64,000 nt of DNA from Chloroflexota bacterium (GCA_016210495.1 JACQUC010000217.1:21654-85653), one strand, 5' to 3'; shown: positions 33,516 to 43,375, counted from the stretch's first letter. Notes: generated from the sequence alone by a model not told the origin. Program-made: numbers and translations.

Positions 33516-34112
33516 GTGGGACTCGTCGTAAGGAACTGGATCCTGGCGTACCTCGATCAAATCAGAAAAATCCTGGACGCGATGCCTTTGGCAGAAGTCG
33601 AGCAGGTGATGGACCTTTTGATGGATGCTCGCCGGCGCGGCGCAAGGATCTTCGTGCTCGGCAACGGCGGCAGTGCCGCCACGGCATCTCACCTGGCGTG
33701 CGATCTGGGCAAAGGCACCGCCTTTGCTGGCTTGGAGCGATTCAAGGTCATTGCTCTGACGGATAACACGCCGTTGATCACGGCGTGGGCCAACGATTTC
33801 TGCTACGACGACGTCTTTGCTGAGCAGCTTGTGAGCCTGCTGGAAGCGCGCGACGTGGTGATTGGCATCAGTGGCAGCGGCAACTCCCCAAACGTGCTGC
33901 GGGCGATGGAGTTGGCCAAAAGAATGGGCGCTACGACCATCGGCTTAGCCGGCTTTCGTGGTGGCAAGCTCGGGGAGATCGTCGACCATCCCGTGGTTAT
34001 CCCTGTCGATCATATGGGCCAGGCCGAGGACGGTCACATGATTCTCATCCATCTCATTTCCTATTGCTTGCGGGACATACTGGCGCAGGAGGCGTTCGCC
34101 AATGAAGCTTGA
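33516..34112 (+). CDS. SIS-domain phosphoheptose isomerase-like protein (GmhA type)
   Basis: A 198-residue SIS-domain protein resembling sedoheptulose-7-phosphate isomerase, the first step of ADP-heptose synthesis. Features: YLDQIRKILDAMPLAEVEQV helix, FVLGNGGSAATASHLACDLGKG (phosphosugar loop), ITAWANDFCYDDVFAEQL, IGISGSGNSPNVLRAMELAK and a C-terminal QAEDGHMILIHLISYCLRD. GTG 33516 gives the family length; the long frame back to 33354 begins inside the promoter element and crosses the repeat. It overlaps the following SDR gene by 11 bases. No gmhB/hldE genes are in the window, so a different sugar is possible. Confidence 0.8.
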   Translation: MGLVVRNWILAYLDQIRKILDAMPLAEVEQVMDLLMDARRRGARIFVLGNGGSAATASHLACDLGKGTAFAGLERFKVIALTDNTPLITAWANDFCYDDVFAEQLVSLLEARDVVIGISGSGNSPNVLRAMELAKRMGATTIGLAGFRGGKLGEIVDHPVVIPVDHMGQAEDGHMILIHLISYCLRDILAQEAFANEA

Positions 34113-34860
34113 CGGTCGGGTTGCTATCGTCACCGGCAGCGCTCAGGGTATCGGCAAGGCATATGCCAGTCGCCTGGCAAAGGACGGCGCGTGCGTCGTG
34201 ATCGCCGACATCGTCGAGGAGCAGGCCCTGGCTACGGCGGAAGAGATTCGCGCCGGGGGCGGCGAAGCCATCGCGATTGGAACCGACGTGTCGGACGAGG
34301 CTAGTGTTAACCGCATGGTTGAAGAGACCGTCCAGCACCACGGACGCATCGACGTTCTGGTGAACAACGCGGCCCTGTTCGTAGCCATCACCCCCAAGAA
34401 ACGGTTCTACGAGATTACGGTCGAGGAATGGGATCGAGTGATGGCCGTCAACGTCAGGGGCATCTTCCTGTGCTGCAAGGCCGTGTTCCCCTTTATGAAG
34501 GCCCAGGGCAAGGGCAAGATAATAAATATTTCCTCGAGTACTTTCTGGACCGGCACTGTCGACTTCTTGCAGTACGTCACGTCAAAAGCAGCCGTCATTG
34601 GGCTGACGCGGCAACTGGCGCGGGAAGTCGGCGACTACAACATCAACGTGAACGCCGTAACGCCCGGGCTAACTCTCAGCGAGGGCGTGGAGCGAAAGTA
34701 CCCTGCGGAGTTCCTGGAAACGTTTCCGCAGCGACGATGCTTCAAGCGGCCTGAGCGGCCTGACGACCTCGTCGGCACTATTGCCTTTCTTGCTTCGGAT
34801 GACAGTGACTTCATTACAGGCCAGACCATCAACGTGGACGGCGGCGAAGCCTTCCACTGA
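34102..34860 (+). CDS. Short-chain dehydrogenase/reductase (SDR)
   Basis: A 252-residue classical SDR. The NAD(P) site is VTGSAQGIGKAYA, followed by NNAALF, the catalytic Ser in ISSSTF, YVTSK (Tyr-xxx-Lys) and the C-terminal ITGQTINVDGGEAFH. An Asp near the end of beta-2 (VIADIVEE) favours NAD. It is translationally coupled to the SIS-domain gene by an 11-base overlap, which suggests both act on one sugar pathway. Substrate not inferable; FabG-like activity is an alternative. Confidence 0.87.
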   Translation: MKLDGRVAIVTGSAQGIGKAYASRLAKDGACVVIADIVEEQALATAEEIRAGGGEAIAIGTDVSDEASVNRMVEETVQHHGRIDVLVNNAALFVAITPKKRFYEITVEEWDRVMAVNVRGIFLCCKAVFPFMKAQGKGKIINISSSTFWTGTVDFLQYVTSKAAVIGLTRQLAREVGDYNINVNAVTPGLTLSEGVERKYPAEFLETFPQRRCFKRPERPDDLVGTIAFLASDDSDFITGQTINVDGGEAFH

Positions 34861-34887
34861 ATTATCGTGCCCAGCGATGGATGATTG

Positions 34888-35016
34888 GGTAGTGTAAGGA
34901 GCATTGCAGAAACGTAGGGGCGTCCCGAAGCGGGATCCCGCGAGGCGGGAGACGTCCGCTGTCCGCCCCGGAGTGGGGTTGGGCTCAGACCTTTCTGCAA
35001 TCCGCCGTACACTACC
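34888..35016. repeat. MITE-like element with 25-bp terminal inverted repeats
   Basis: Left arm 34888-34912 and right arm 34992-35016 match at 22 of 25 positions as inverted repeats (GGTAGTGTA...ATTGCAGAAA). The interior (GTAGGGGCGTCCCGA...GTCCGCCCCGGAGTGGGG) is nearly the same as the element at 16229-16325. Confidence 0.88.
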
Positions 35017-35068
35017 GAAGAGTTATTACTTGTGGCACAGAAATAACAGATTAAGGGGGTAAGGGCGT

Positions 35069-36151
35069 ATGGTCAGGGTTGATGGACTCAGGAAGGCGTT
35101 CGTCGGGCAGCAGGGAGCCGTGAAGGCTGTGGACGGGATCGGTTTCGAGGTCCCAGAAGGGGCTCTGTTCACCCTCCTTGGCCCCAGCGGCTGCGGCAAG
35201 AGCACTACCCTTCGCTGTGTCGCCGGCCTCGAGAAACCAGAGGCAGGCGAGATTGATGTGGGCGGCCAGCCGGTCTTCTCCAAGTCACGCGGGATCAGTG
35301 TGCCTCCTCACAAGAGGAACATGGGTATGGTCTTCCAGTCCTACGCCATCTGGCCCCACATGACCGTCTTCGAGAATGTTGCTTATCCGCTGCGCGTGGC
35401 CAAGAAGTACTCTTCCAAGGAGATACGCGATAAGGTGCAAAACGCCCTGGCACTCGTGAGGCTCTCGGGTCTCGAAGCGCGGCCGGCGCCACATCTGAGT
35501 GGCGGCCAGCAGCAGAGACTCGCCGTGGCGCGCGCCCTGGTGCGCGAGCCCAAGGTTCTGCTGCTCGATGAGCCGCTGAGCAACCTGGACGCCAAGCTGC
35601 GGGAGCAAATGCGCCTGGAGCTGCGCGAGCTTCAGCGGCGAATTCGCATCACCACCATTTTCGTGACCCACGACCAGTTGGAAGCCCTGGCCCTCGCCGA
35701 CATAATCGCCGTTATGCAGGATGGCAAGATCGTGCAACTTAGCGCTCCTCGTGACATGTACGAAAAGCCGAGTTGCAAATTCGTGGCCGACTTCTTCGGG
35801 TCGACGAACTTCATCGAGGGAACAATCAATGGACAGTCCGGCCGCTACGCCACCGTCGAAACCAAGCACGGCACCCTGCTGTGTTCGGCACCCGACCGCC
35901 AGATAGGCGATAGTATCCTAGTGTGTATCCGGCCCGAGAACATCGATGTCCTTCGTAGCAAAGACGGCGCCGACAACGTCTTCGAGGGCACGGTTGAGAC
36001 CGCGGCTTTTATGGGCGAGTTCCTCGACTGCCGCCTGGACGTGGGCGGGAGCGAGTTCCGGGTTCGAGTACATCCGTCTCTCGCTTTGAAACGAGGCGAG
36101 AAAGTGTTCGTGCGGTTTCCTGCCGAGTGCTGCATGGTTGTGGCAGCTTAG
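35069..36151 (+). CDS. ABC transporter ATP-binding protein of the PotA/FbpC/MalK type
   Basis: A 360-residue import-type ABC ATPase: Walker A LGPSGCGKSTT, Q-loop MVFQSYAIWPHMTVFENVAY, signature LSGGQQQRLAVARAL, Walker B VLLLDEPLSNLDAKLRE, H-switch VTHDQLEALALAD, and a C-terminal TOBE-like domain (about 245-360: VCIRPENIDV). This class drives uptake of polyamines, iron or sugars. No permease or binding-protein gene adjoins it, so it is an orphan here and the substrate is unknown. An AAGGGGG-type ribosome site precedes the start codon. Confidence 0.88.
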   Translation: MVRVDGLRKAFVGQQGAVKAVDGIGFEVPEGALFTLLGPSGCGKSTTLRCVAGLEKPEAGEIDVGGQPVFSKSRGISVPPHKRNMGMVFQSYAIWPHMTVFENVAYPLRVAKKYSSKEIRDKVQNALALVRLSGLEARPAPHLSGGQQQRLAVARALVREPKVLLLDEPLSNLDAKLREQMRLELRELQRRIRITTIFVTHDQLEALALADIIAVMQDGKIVQLSAPRDMYEKPSCKFVADFFGSTNFIEGTINGQSGRYATVETKHGTLLCSAPDRQIGDSILVCIRPENIDVLRSKDGADNVFEGTVETAAFMGEFLDCRLDVGGSEFRVRVHPSLALKRGEKVFVRFPAECCMVVAA

Positions 36152-36193
36152 TGCAAATATCTCGAATATCGCCAAAGGGGGACAAGAAGAACC

Positions 36194-36979
36194 GTGTCGT
36201 ATGAGAACATCATCGTCGAGCGTGAAGACAACATCGCGACTCTAACCGTCAACCGCCCCAAAGTGCTGAATGCCTTGAACGACGCGACCGTCGCTGAGCT
36301 CGATCGCGCCGTCGACGAGTTGGCCGCCGACGAGGGCGTGAAAGCCGTCGTGATCACAGGGGCCGGCGAGAGGGCATTCGTCGCCGGTGCGGACATCAAC
36401 GAGCTTAAGGCTCTACGTGATGCCATCGATGCGATGGGGAAAATGACCCGCGGGCACCAGTTGCTGCGCAAGATCGAGACGCTGCCCAAGCCCGTCATCA
36501 TAGCTATCAACGGTTACGCGCTGGGTGGGGGCTGCGAAATCGCCATGGCGGGAGACATACGCATTGCCGCCGACACGGCGCGACTGGGTTTGCCCGAAAT
36601 CAACCTTGGGCTGTTTCCTGGCTACGGCGGCACGCAAAGGTTGCCCCGGCTTGTGGGCAAGAGCATGGCCAAATTGATGATATTCTCAGGTGAACACCTC
36701 GACGCCCAGGAGGCGCTCCGCGTCGGGCTTGTCGACAGAGTCGTTCCGGCTGCGGAGTTGATGGCGAGCGCCAAAGAGCTCGCAAAGAAGCTGGCTGGGA
36801 AGGCACCTATCGCGCTGCGGCTTGCCAAGCAGTGCATCGACCTGGGTATCGAGATGGATCTGGATCGCGGCCTCGCCTACGAGGTCTCGCAATCGGGGAT
36901 CACACAGGCAACCGAAGATCGGGTGGAAGGCACCAGCGCCTTTCTGGAGAAAAGGCAGCCGCAGTTCAAAGGCAGATAG
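36194..36979 (+). CDS. Enoyl-CoA hydratase/isomerase (crotonase family)
   Basis: A 261-residue crotonase. Oxyanion-hole segments are FVAGADINEL and NGYALGGGCEIAMAGDIRIA. Catalytic Glu positions are present in the PEINLGLFPGYGGTQRLPRL stretch. SAFLEKRQPQFKGR is the normal tail. It should hydrate trans-2-enoyl-CoA in beta-oxidation, fitting the ETF/acyl-CoA dehydrogenase cluster at 58.6-63.9 kb, though it is separated from it by 22 kb. GTG 36194 has a GGGGGA 12 bases upstream, a long spacing. The first giant NTPase gene begins 98 nt downstream, with no obvious promoter between. Confidence 0.92.
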   Translation: MSYENIIVEREDNIATLTVNRPKVLNALNDATVAELDRAVDELAADEGVKAVVITGAGERAFVAGADINELKALRDAIDAMGKMTRGHQLLRKIETLPKPVIIAINGYALGGGCEIAMAGDIRIAADTARLGLPEINLGLFPGYGGTQRLPRLVGKSMAKLMIFSGEHLDAQEALRVGLVDRVVPAAELMASAKELAKKLAGKAPIALRLAKQCIDLGIEMDLDRGLAYEVSQSGITQATEDRVEGTSAFLEKRQPQFKGR

Positions 36980-37077
36980 CGCCAGGCCGACGGGCGATTC
37001 TACGCAACTCGCGGCAGTAGAGCAATCCTGACGGGATCCCGTGCGTAGTCGAGGCAGCTCTCCTAGGAGCGGTTGGG

Positions 37078-40000
37078 ATGGGCGAAGGCAATTCACAAGC
37101 GGGCAGTGAGCACAAGCCTCTACAAGGATGGCTTCTGCGGTACCTTCAGGCTGTGGTCCACGACCCGCTCTTGGTCCGGGCGCGCCAGCGCTACGTTCCT
37201 CTAAAGGTCGACGCTTCCCGGTCATCGAAGGACCCAACCACCTTGTCCGATGTCCTCAGAAGCTCCGGTCACATCGTGTTGCTTGGCGACGTCGGTGCCG
37301 GCAAGACCTCACTGCTGCAGGCCACGGCCTACGACTATGGCTACTACCGCCTGAATGTCGGTCACACTGACGTTTACGCTTGCACTCTGTGCGACGAGCG
37401 ACGCATTCCCGTGTACATAGAACTGGGGGGTGGCGACTGCAGACCTCTGGCAAATCTGTTCCAGGTCGCGGTCCAGGCGCGCTTGTCAGAGACGATTGAT
37501 CTTGGGGAGATCGAGCGAGCTCTGCGTGACGAGGACCTCCTCATAATGGTCGATGGCTTCGAATTCGTCCGGGTCGACAGGCACCTCGACTATCTTCGTT
37601 GCATCTCGGATGCTGTCCTCGCGAAGTACCCCCACCAGAGCTACGTTATCTCCTGTCGCTCGCATGAGATCTCTTCATTGCAGCCGTGGTTCGCCGACGT
37701 GGCACACGTCTTCTTGCAGGCGCTGGACGACGAGGACGTTGCTCGGTTCACCACGTCCGATCTCGGCGAGCGCCAGGCGCAAGACGTAATGCAGAGGCTA
37801 GGAGTTGATCGAGAGTGGTGGGAGCTCGCCAGAAACCCGATGGTCCTTGAGGCGCTTTGTTCCGTGGCGCGGGAAGCAAAGGATTTCACGTCGACGAGCA
37901 CCGCGAAGCTGGTGGTGTCGCTGACCGACGTCTTGGCGGCCCAGTCCGTGCGCGGTTGGGATCGGACCGGCCCATGCTCCACCTCTTCCGGGGATCGTCC
38001 CGACGGTTTCATCGGCACAAACGCGTCGGCACGGGCTGAAGCCGATGCAGGCTTCGTAGAGCACGCAGACAGGGCAAAGGTATCGGTAGACGCGGCGACG
38101 ATCGATAGCTGCCTGGCTGCACTCGCCACAACCATGCAGCGTGCTGGGACACGTTCCGTTACCCGCGAGCAGTTATTGGAGGCGATCCAGGAACTTCTCC
38201 CTGGGCACGGGACAGGTGAGCTGGTTAGCGAAGCCTGGCCCGTCCTGGTCAATACCGGTATCGTCTCGCTCGATCAGTCTCGAGGCCAGGTTACGTTCAG
38301 CAGCGTCCTTTTTCGACACCATTACGGCGCGATGGCCCTTCGTAAGGCACTGGCGACCGGACGCTCTTTGGCTGAAGTTCTGCACTCGAGTGCTATCGCC
38401 GGCGATTGGGAAGGCTCCCTGGTACTGCTCTACGGGCTTACCGAGGATCGCCAGCGGTTCTTGCGCGAACTTGTCGGGCAGGGTGATAGGTACGAAAACG
38501 TGCTGCTGGCCGTCAGATGTTTGATGGCCGAACACCCGACAGGCGGGTACCGGAGGCTGGTAAGACTCGATCCGCTCAACGTCCAGGTGCATCGCGCGTT
38601 CGGACGCGCCTTCAGACAGATCGAGCGGTTTGACGAGGCTCGCCAGGCTCTGGAAGATGCCGTAAGACTGGAGCCAAATCAGGCGACCATCCACCAAGAA
38701 CTGGCGGCGGTGCTGGTCGAGCAAGGCAGATTCGAGCAGGCGTCAAAGGAGTTCCAAACGGCGTGTCGCCTCAGCGGCAATCAGATGGAACTGCATCTCG
38801 GTCTTGGAGCGATCCACCTCCGTCAGAAGCGCTGGGCTGAGGCCAGGGGTGAAATCGACATCGCGGAGGAACATCTGAGGCTCGATCAGGCCGAGATCTA
38901 TCATCTGAGAGGACACGTCTGCGAGGGCGAGGGGCTGCTCGCAGAGGCTCATCAGGAGTACTGCCAGGCCATTTGCCTGTCGGCATCCCCCCATCTCTGG
39001 TTCCACGCTGGCGCGGTTCGCCGGCGGCTGGGGGAGCGTGAGTCCGCCCTGGAGGCCCTGGTGCAGGCCGTGCAGCTCTGGCCCGATAGCGTCGAAGCTC
39101 ACCGTGAGCTTGGCCTTCTTCACGAATCGCAGGCGCAATATGAGCCTGCTGTTCATGAGTATCGCTTGGCGGCAAGATTGCAGCCGGAAGCTGCAGAGAA
39201 CTACATCAATCTGGGAAGAGTGCATCGGAAATTAGGTAAGATGGCTCAAGCAGCCGCCGAGCTCGGTCGAGCGATAAGTCTGCACGGCTCATCGCACGAG
39301 GCTTACGCCGAACTGGGCCTCGTGTTCGAGCACCGAGGCCAACACGAGGAGGCGCTGGCCCAGTACCGTCACGCGAGGCAGTTGGCACCTGAGAGGGCGG
39401 AGTATTACCAGAGGGTTGGCTGGGTTTTGAGGGTTATGGGAAGGCTGAGCGAGGCCGAGGTCGAATTGGGCATCTCCGTGAAGCTTGATCCGAGCGAGGC
39501 CGATTACCGCGACCAGTTGGGCGCGATACTTGCAGAACAGGCACGCTTTGTCGATGCGCTGGAGCAGTACACGCAGGCCGTGGCATTGCGGCCGCACGAT
39601 CCCGTGCATCACCACAACGTCGGCGCGATGCTGGCGCGTCTCGGCAATTACCAGGCTGCTATCCCAGCCCTAATGGAGGCTGTCCGGCTCAGTGGTGGAT
39701 CCGGCGACGGCCGTTCGGCGAGCTCGGAGCTGGCGCTCTCCACGGCGGTGGTCGCGGCCGATGCTCACAGCGAGTTGGGCTTGGTGTACGAGAAGATCGA
39801 GCAGCACGACAAGGCCTTGTACCATTATCGACGGTCCGCCGATTTGATGCCCCTCTCGGAAGCTTACTGGCTGCGGCAGGGGCTCGTTTACCGGCGGCTC
39901 TCTCGCCACGACAGAGCTTTGACGGCCATCAAGCACGCCGTCGCACTGGCGCCCGAAGACGCCGATCTGCGCCTGGAGTTGGGCGCGACGTATGAATTGC

Positions 40001-43000
40001 TGCACGACCTGGAGAGCGCGCTTCGGGAGTTCGCGCGCGCGATAGATTTGCGGCCGGACGAAGCAGGCTTCCGCATTAGGGCAGCGACCGTCTTCTCGCG
40101 GCTTGGTCGATTCGAGCAAGCAGAGGAGCAGCTAGGGCGAGCGCTCGATCTTCAGCCCCGGTCGGCGGAAGCCCACGCCGAGTTGGGCCGACTTCGCGTG
40201 GAGAAGGGTGACGTCGAGCGTGGGCTCGGCCACTGCCTTACAGCGCTCGAGATCGAACCGGACAACGCATCTTTCCATCTTGCCGCCAGCCAGGGGTTTC
40301 GGCACGCAGGGCAACTCGAGGAAGCCATCAAAGAGGCGGAGCGCGCCGCCGAGTTGAGCGCTGATCTTGCCGAGGTGTGGTTCCAGTTGGCCCAACTGCA
40401 CGCCGAGACTGGCAGTGCAGAGAAGGCTGCGCGTTGCGCCCAACGCGCGGCCAACCTGGACGAGACAAGCCCTGTGTACGCGCGCTTGGCAGGACAACAT
40501 CTCTCTGGGCTCGGGCGAGCCGAAGATGCGATTGTGTACCTTCGCCGAGCCGCAGAAGGTGAGCCAAACAAGGCCGAGGCACACTTTGCGCTGGCGGCGG
40601 CTCTCGCCAAGACTGGAAGACTCGAGGACGCGCTTGCGGAGTACGAGCAGGCCTGCACGCATGAAGCGGGCTCGGTCACTTACTTGCTACGCCTTGGCGA
40701 GTGCCTGCTTCGCCTAGGACGGCCCGGCGACGCGGTCGGGAATCTTTTGAAGGCCGTGACCATCGATCCTGGCCTTGAAGACGGGCACGCGATGATCGCC
40801 AGAGGCCTTGCGGAGCTGGGAAAACATCGCGCGGCGTTGGACCGTCTTCGCTTGGCCAGCGGGCTGGCTCCCATGGAGGCCCGGTATTTCCAGGAGATGG
40901 CTGCCATACAGATGGCCCTGGAAGAATGGTCAGAGGCAGCCGAATCGGCACGCCAAGCGATGCGGCTTGGCTGTCAGGAGGCTGCGCTGCACCACATCCT
41001 TGGTAAAGCCGTGCAACGGCAGGGTGCCTGGCAGGAGGCTAGCGACGCACTGGCGCGTGCCGTCGAGTCCGCTCAGAGCGTTGCGGCGTTCGACCGTGAT
41101 CTGGCGATGGCTCACTGTCGATTGGGATCGGCTGAGAGCGCTGCCGAACGCCTGGCGCGGGCCGTGGCTCGCGAGGAAAACGTTCAATGGAGGTGTGAGC
41201 TGGGCTGTATCCAGGACATACTTGGTCGTCCTGAGACGGCACTCGTCCACTTCGAGCGATTGGCCCCTCCAATCGCGTCCAGCACGGCCATACAGCGCAA
41301 GCTCGGCCTGCTCTATTGGCGTTTTGGGCGTTCGCAACCCGCCATTGTGGCGCTTGAGGAAGTCGACAAGCGAGGCGACGCCGACGGCACCGTGCGCGTC
41401 GCTTTGGGCTCGGCTTACACGACGTCGGGTCAGTTCGAGCCGGCCAGGGTTCAGTTGGAGATGGCCCTTGCCGAGGAGCCCGACTCGCCGGTACTCCACA
41501 CCACCATCGCGGCGCTGTACCGCACTATGTTGGCGGCGGGGCAGCACAAGATGGAAGAGCACGGAAGGCCCACTCTTGAGCTCACCGTCGAAAGCCTGAA
41601 CAGGGCGCTGAACCTGGACCCGGGCTATGCTGAGGCCCAATGTGAGCTCGGCCGTCTGCATGAGACAACTGGGGCTGACGACAAGGCGCTAGACCAGTTC
41701 CGAAAGGCGCTGTCCCTCAAACCGACAGAGCCGGCCTATCGTTGTCTCGCTGCGGAGACGCTGCTTCGCCTGGGAAGGCCGGACGAGGCCTTGGCCTTGG
41801 TCCAGGAGGCCCTGGACCGGGGGCAGACACATCCGGCCCTCTCGCACCAACTGGGACGCGTTCTCGAGCGAAAAGAGGTGCGGGCCGAGGCGTTGGCATC
41901 CTACCAGCAAGCTGCGGACTTGGCGCCAGACAACGCACAGTATCGATACGATCTGGGCATGTTGAAACACAGGCTCGGGCGCCGGGACGCCCAATCCGAC
42001 GTGGCTCAGGCCATAAGAATGATGCCAAACAGACCGGACTGGCATTGTCAGCTGGGCCACCTAATCGAGAAGCAAGGCGACGCTACGAGCGCCCTGGAGG
42101 AGTATCGGCAGGCCGCCGCCGGGGCGCCGAAGGTCGATGAATACCACCGGAGCATCGGACGCGTGCTGCGTCTGCTGAGTCGCCTGGACGAAAGCATCGA
42201 AGCTCTGCAGATGGCGCTGTCGCTGAACCGCTCTGCCCAGAACTTGACCGAGCTGTCGATCACCCGTCAGCGGCAGGGGCATTTCCAGGAGGCGCTCCGT
42301 TGTGCTCAGCAGGCCACGAAACTGGATCCTGGGAACCCCATTAGCCGGCTACGCGTGGCGGTGGCCCTGAAGCTAACAGGTCAGCGCGCCAAAGCGGCTG
42401 AAGACATGGAGTCGGTGGTCAAGCAGTCCCAACAGTTTGCAGATGGGCACTACGAGCTTGGCAACCTGTTGGAGGAAGATGGCCGAGTTGAAGAGGCGCT
42501 GCGGCATTATCAGAAGGCTGTCGAGCTAGAGCCAGGCGATTCAGTCCACCTGTGCGCTCTCGCGCGTGGGCACCGAACGCTGGGGCAGCTCGATCTGGCA
42601 GGCGAGCGTCTCTCGCGAGCCGTGACGTTGTCTCCTAGGAGCGCGACTGTGTACCACGAGATGGCGAAGCTGTCAGAGGCAAGGTCACGCTACGCCGAAG
42701 CTTTGGCGTCCTACCAGCGGGCCATAGAGCTGGACCCCCGTACTGATTTCCATCGTGACCTGGCTAAGTTGCTGCAAACAATGGGGAAAACGAAGGAGGC
42801 GTTGGCCGCGATGCGCAAGGTAGTCGACCGTGAGCCGCGCATTGCACAGTGGCAGAGCGACCTGGGAGACATCTACGATCAGCAGGGGGCATACGATCAG
42901 GCGATCGGGCAGTATCAGCGCGCCATCCGCCTGGACGCGCACAACCCTGAGTTCCACCGGAATCTTGGCGTTGCTCTGAAGAAGGCGGGCAAGTACGAGG

Positions 43001-43122
43001 ATGCCATGGTGGAGCTACAGAGGGCACTGGAGCTCAAACCCGATTACGCGGACGCTTATCGCCACCTCACGGCCGCTTCGGCCTCGGCGCTCTTGCGGAA
43101 GACGATCAAGAAAGACAAGTAG
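37078..43122 (+). CDS. Giant NACHT-like STAND NTPase with ~44 TPR units (NLR-like sensor 1)
   Basis: 2014 residues. Residues 15-45 hold a motif shared with the second giant (LLRYLQAV-x2-DP-x8-YVPL). The NTPase follows: Walker A GDVGAGKT (70-77), Walker B LLIMVDG (154-160), sensor VISCR (190-194), then ELARNPMVLEALC, the NACHT-type helical segment. A linker/winged-helix-like region runs to ~495, where GYRRLVRLDPLN introduces TPRs that fill the rest (34-residue units with the A-VRLEP--A--H-ELG--Y pattern). Two irregular insertions interrupt them (around 39.69-39.76 kb and 41.52-41.59 kb). The tail KPDYADAYRHLTAASA matches that of the second giant. AGGAG eight bases before ATG supports the start. 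The architecture is that of a ligand-triggered oligomerising switch; the ligand is unknown. Confidence 0.85.
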   Translation: MGEGNSQAGSEHKPLQGWLLRYLQAVVHDPLLVRARQRYVPLKVDASRSSKDPTTLSDVLRSSGHIVLLGDVGAGKTSLLQATAYDYGYYRLNVGHTDVYACTLCDERRIPVYIELGGGDCRPLANLFQVAVQARLSETIDLGEIERALRDEDLLIMVDGFEFVRVDRHLDYLRCISDAVLAKYPHQSYVISCRSHEISSLQPWFADVAHVFLQALDDEDVARFTTSDLGERQAQDVMQRLGVDREWWELARNPMVLEALCSVAREAKDFTSTSTAKLVVSLTDVLAAQSVRGWDRTGPCSTSSGDRPDGFIGTNASARAEADAGFVEHADRAKVSVDAATIDSCLAALATTMQRAGTRSVTREQLLEAIQELLPGHGTGELVSEAWPVLVNTGIVSLDQSRGQVTFSSVLFRHHYGAMALRKALATGRSLAEVLHSSAIAGDWEGSLVLLYGLTEDRQRFLRELVGQGDRYENVLLAVRCLMAEHPTGGYRRLVRLDPLNVQVHRAFGRAFRQIERFDEARQALEDAVRLEPNQATIHQELAAVLVEQGRFEQASKEFQTACRLSGNQMELHLGLGAIHLRQKRWAEARGEIDIAEEHLRLDQAEIYHLRGHVCEGEGLLAEAHQEYCQAICLSASPHLWFHAGAVRRRLGERESALEALVQAVQLWPDSVEAHRELGLLHESQAQYEPAVHEYRLAARLQPEAAENYINLGRVHRKLGKMAQAAAELGRAISLHGSSHEAYAELGLVFEHRGQHEEALAQYRHARQLAPERAEYYQRVGWVLRVMGRLSEAEVELGISVKLDPSEADYRDQLGAILAEQARFVDALEQYTQAVALRPHDPVHHHNVGAMLARLGNYQAAIPALMEAVRLSGGSGDGRSASSELALSTAVVAADAHSELGLVYEKIEQHDKALYHYRRSADLMPLSEAYWLRQGLVYRRLSRHDRALTAIKHAVALAPEDADLRLELGATYELLHDLESALREFARAIDLRPDEAGFRIRAATVFSRLGRFEQAEEQLGRALDLQPRSAEAHAELGRLRVEKGDVERGLGHCLTALEIEPDNASFHLAASQGFRHAGQLEEAIKEAERAAELSADLAEVWFQLAQLHAETGSAEKAARCAQRAANLDETSPVYARLAGQHLSGLGRAEDAIVYLRRAAEGEPNKAEAHFALAAALAKTGRLEDALAEYEQACTHEAGSVTYLLRLGECLLRLGRPGDAVGNLLKAVTIDPGLEDGHAMIARGLAELGKHRAALDRLRLASGLAPMEARYFQEMAAIQMALEEWSEAAESARQAMRLGCQEAALHHILGKAVQRQGAWQEASDALARAVESAQSVAAFDRDLAMAHCRLGSAESAAERLARAVAREENVQWRCELGCIQDILGRPETALVHFERLAPPIASSTAIQRKLGLLYWRFGRSQPAIVALEEVDKRGDADGTVRVALGSAYTTSGQFEPARVQLEMALAEEPDSPVLHTTIAALYRTMLAAGQHKMEEHGRPTLELTVESLNRALNLDPGYAEAQCELGRLHETTGADDKALDQFRKALSLKPTEPAYRCLAAETLLRLGRPDEALALVQEALDRGQTHPALSHQLGRVLERKEVRAEALASYQQAADLAPDNAQYRYDLGMLKHRLGRRDAQSDVAQAIRMMPNRPDWHCQLGHLIEKQGDATSALEEYRQAAAGAPKVDEYHRSIGRVLRLLSRLDESIEALQMALSLNRSAQNLTELSITRQRQGHFQEALRCAQQATKLDPGNPISRLRVAVALKLTGQRAKAAEDMESVVKQSQQFADGHYELGNLLEEDGRVEEALRHYQKAVELEPGDSVHLCALARGHRTLGQLDLAGERLSRAVTLSPRSATVYHEMAKLSEARSRYAEALASYQRAIELDPRTDFHRDLAKLLQTMGKTKEALAAMRKVVDREPRIAQWQSDLGDIYDQQGAYDQAIGQYQRAIRLDAHNPEFHRNLGVALKKAGKYEDAMVELQRALELKPDYADAYRHLTAASASALLRKTIKKDK

Positions 43123-43123
43123 A

Positions 43124-43369
43124 TCACTTCGCCTCGACGACCTTGACAAGATTACCCTCATCGTCCACCGTCGCCCGGATGATCCTCACCAGTTGCTTCC
43201 CATCGGCGGCCTCCACGACTTTGCGGAAGCTGAAGATCTGCATCGGTGCCCTCGTCTGGCCACCGGCCACATGTGGCGGCCCAAACTCCACGATCGGCTC
43301 GACGCCCCGCAATTCGGGATAGCGCCGGTAGATCTCGGCCCGCACCTTCTTGATTCGTTCCTCGTCCAT
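43124..43369 (-). CDS. Small protein sharing its C-terminal domain with the C25-like protease
   Basis: An 81-residue protein (MDEERIKKVRAEIYRRYPEL...). Its last ~36 residues (FSFRKVVEAADGKQLVRIIR, then ATVDDEGNLVK) align with the C-terminal tail of the protease encoded at 51670-54291 (FTSRKIVHAEDGRKVPRLAR, then ATLDEVGSVLK), with roughly 16 identical positions. ATG 43369 coincides with the predicted transcript start of the promoter at 43376-43404, so the mRNA looks leaderless and the longer frame to 43474 is excluded. It ends one base from the stop of the first giant gene, convergently. The function is unrecognised; an adaptor, inhibitor or decoy for the protease is inferred. Confidence 0.7.
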   Translation of the reverse strand: MDEERIKKVRAEIYRRYPELRGVEPIVEFGPPHVAGGQTRAPMQIFSFRKVVEAADGKQLVRIIRATVDDEGNLVKVVEAK

Positions 43370-43375
43370 AGCTGC

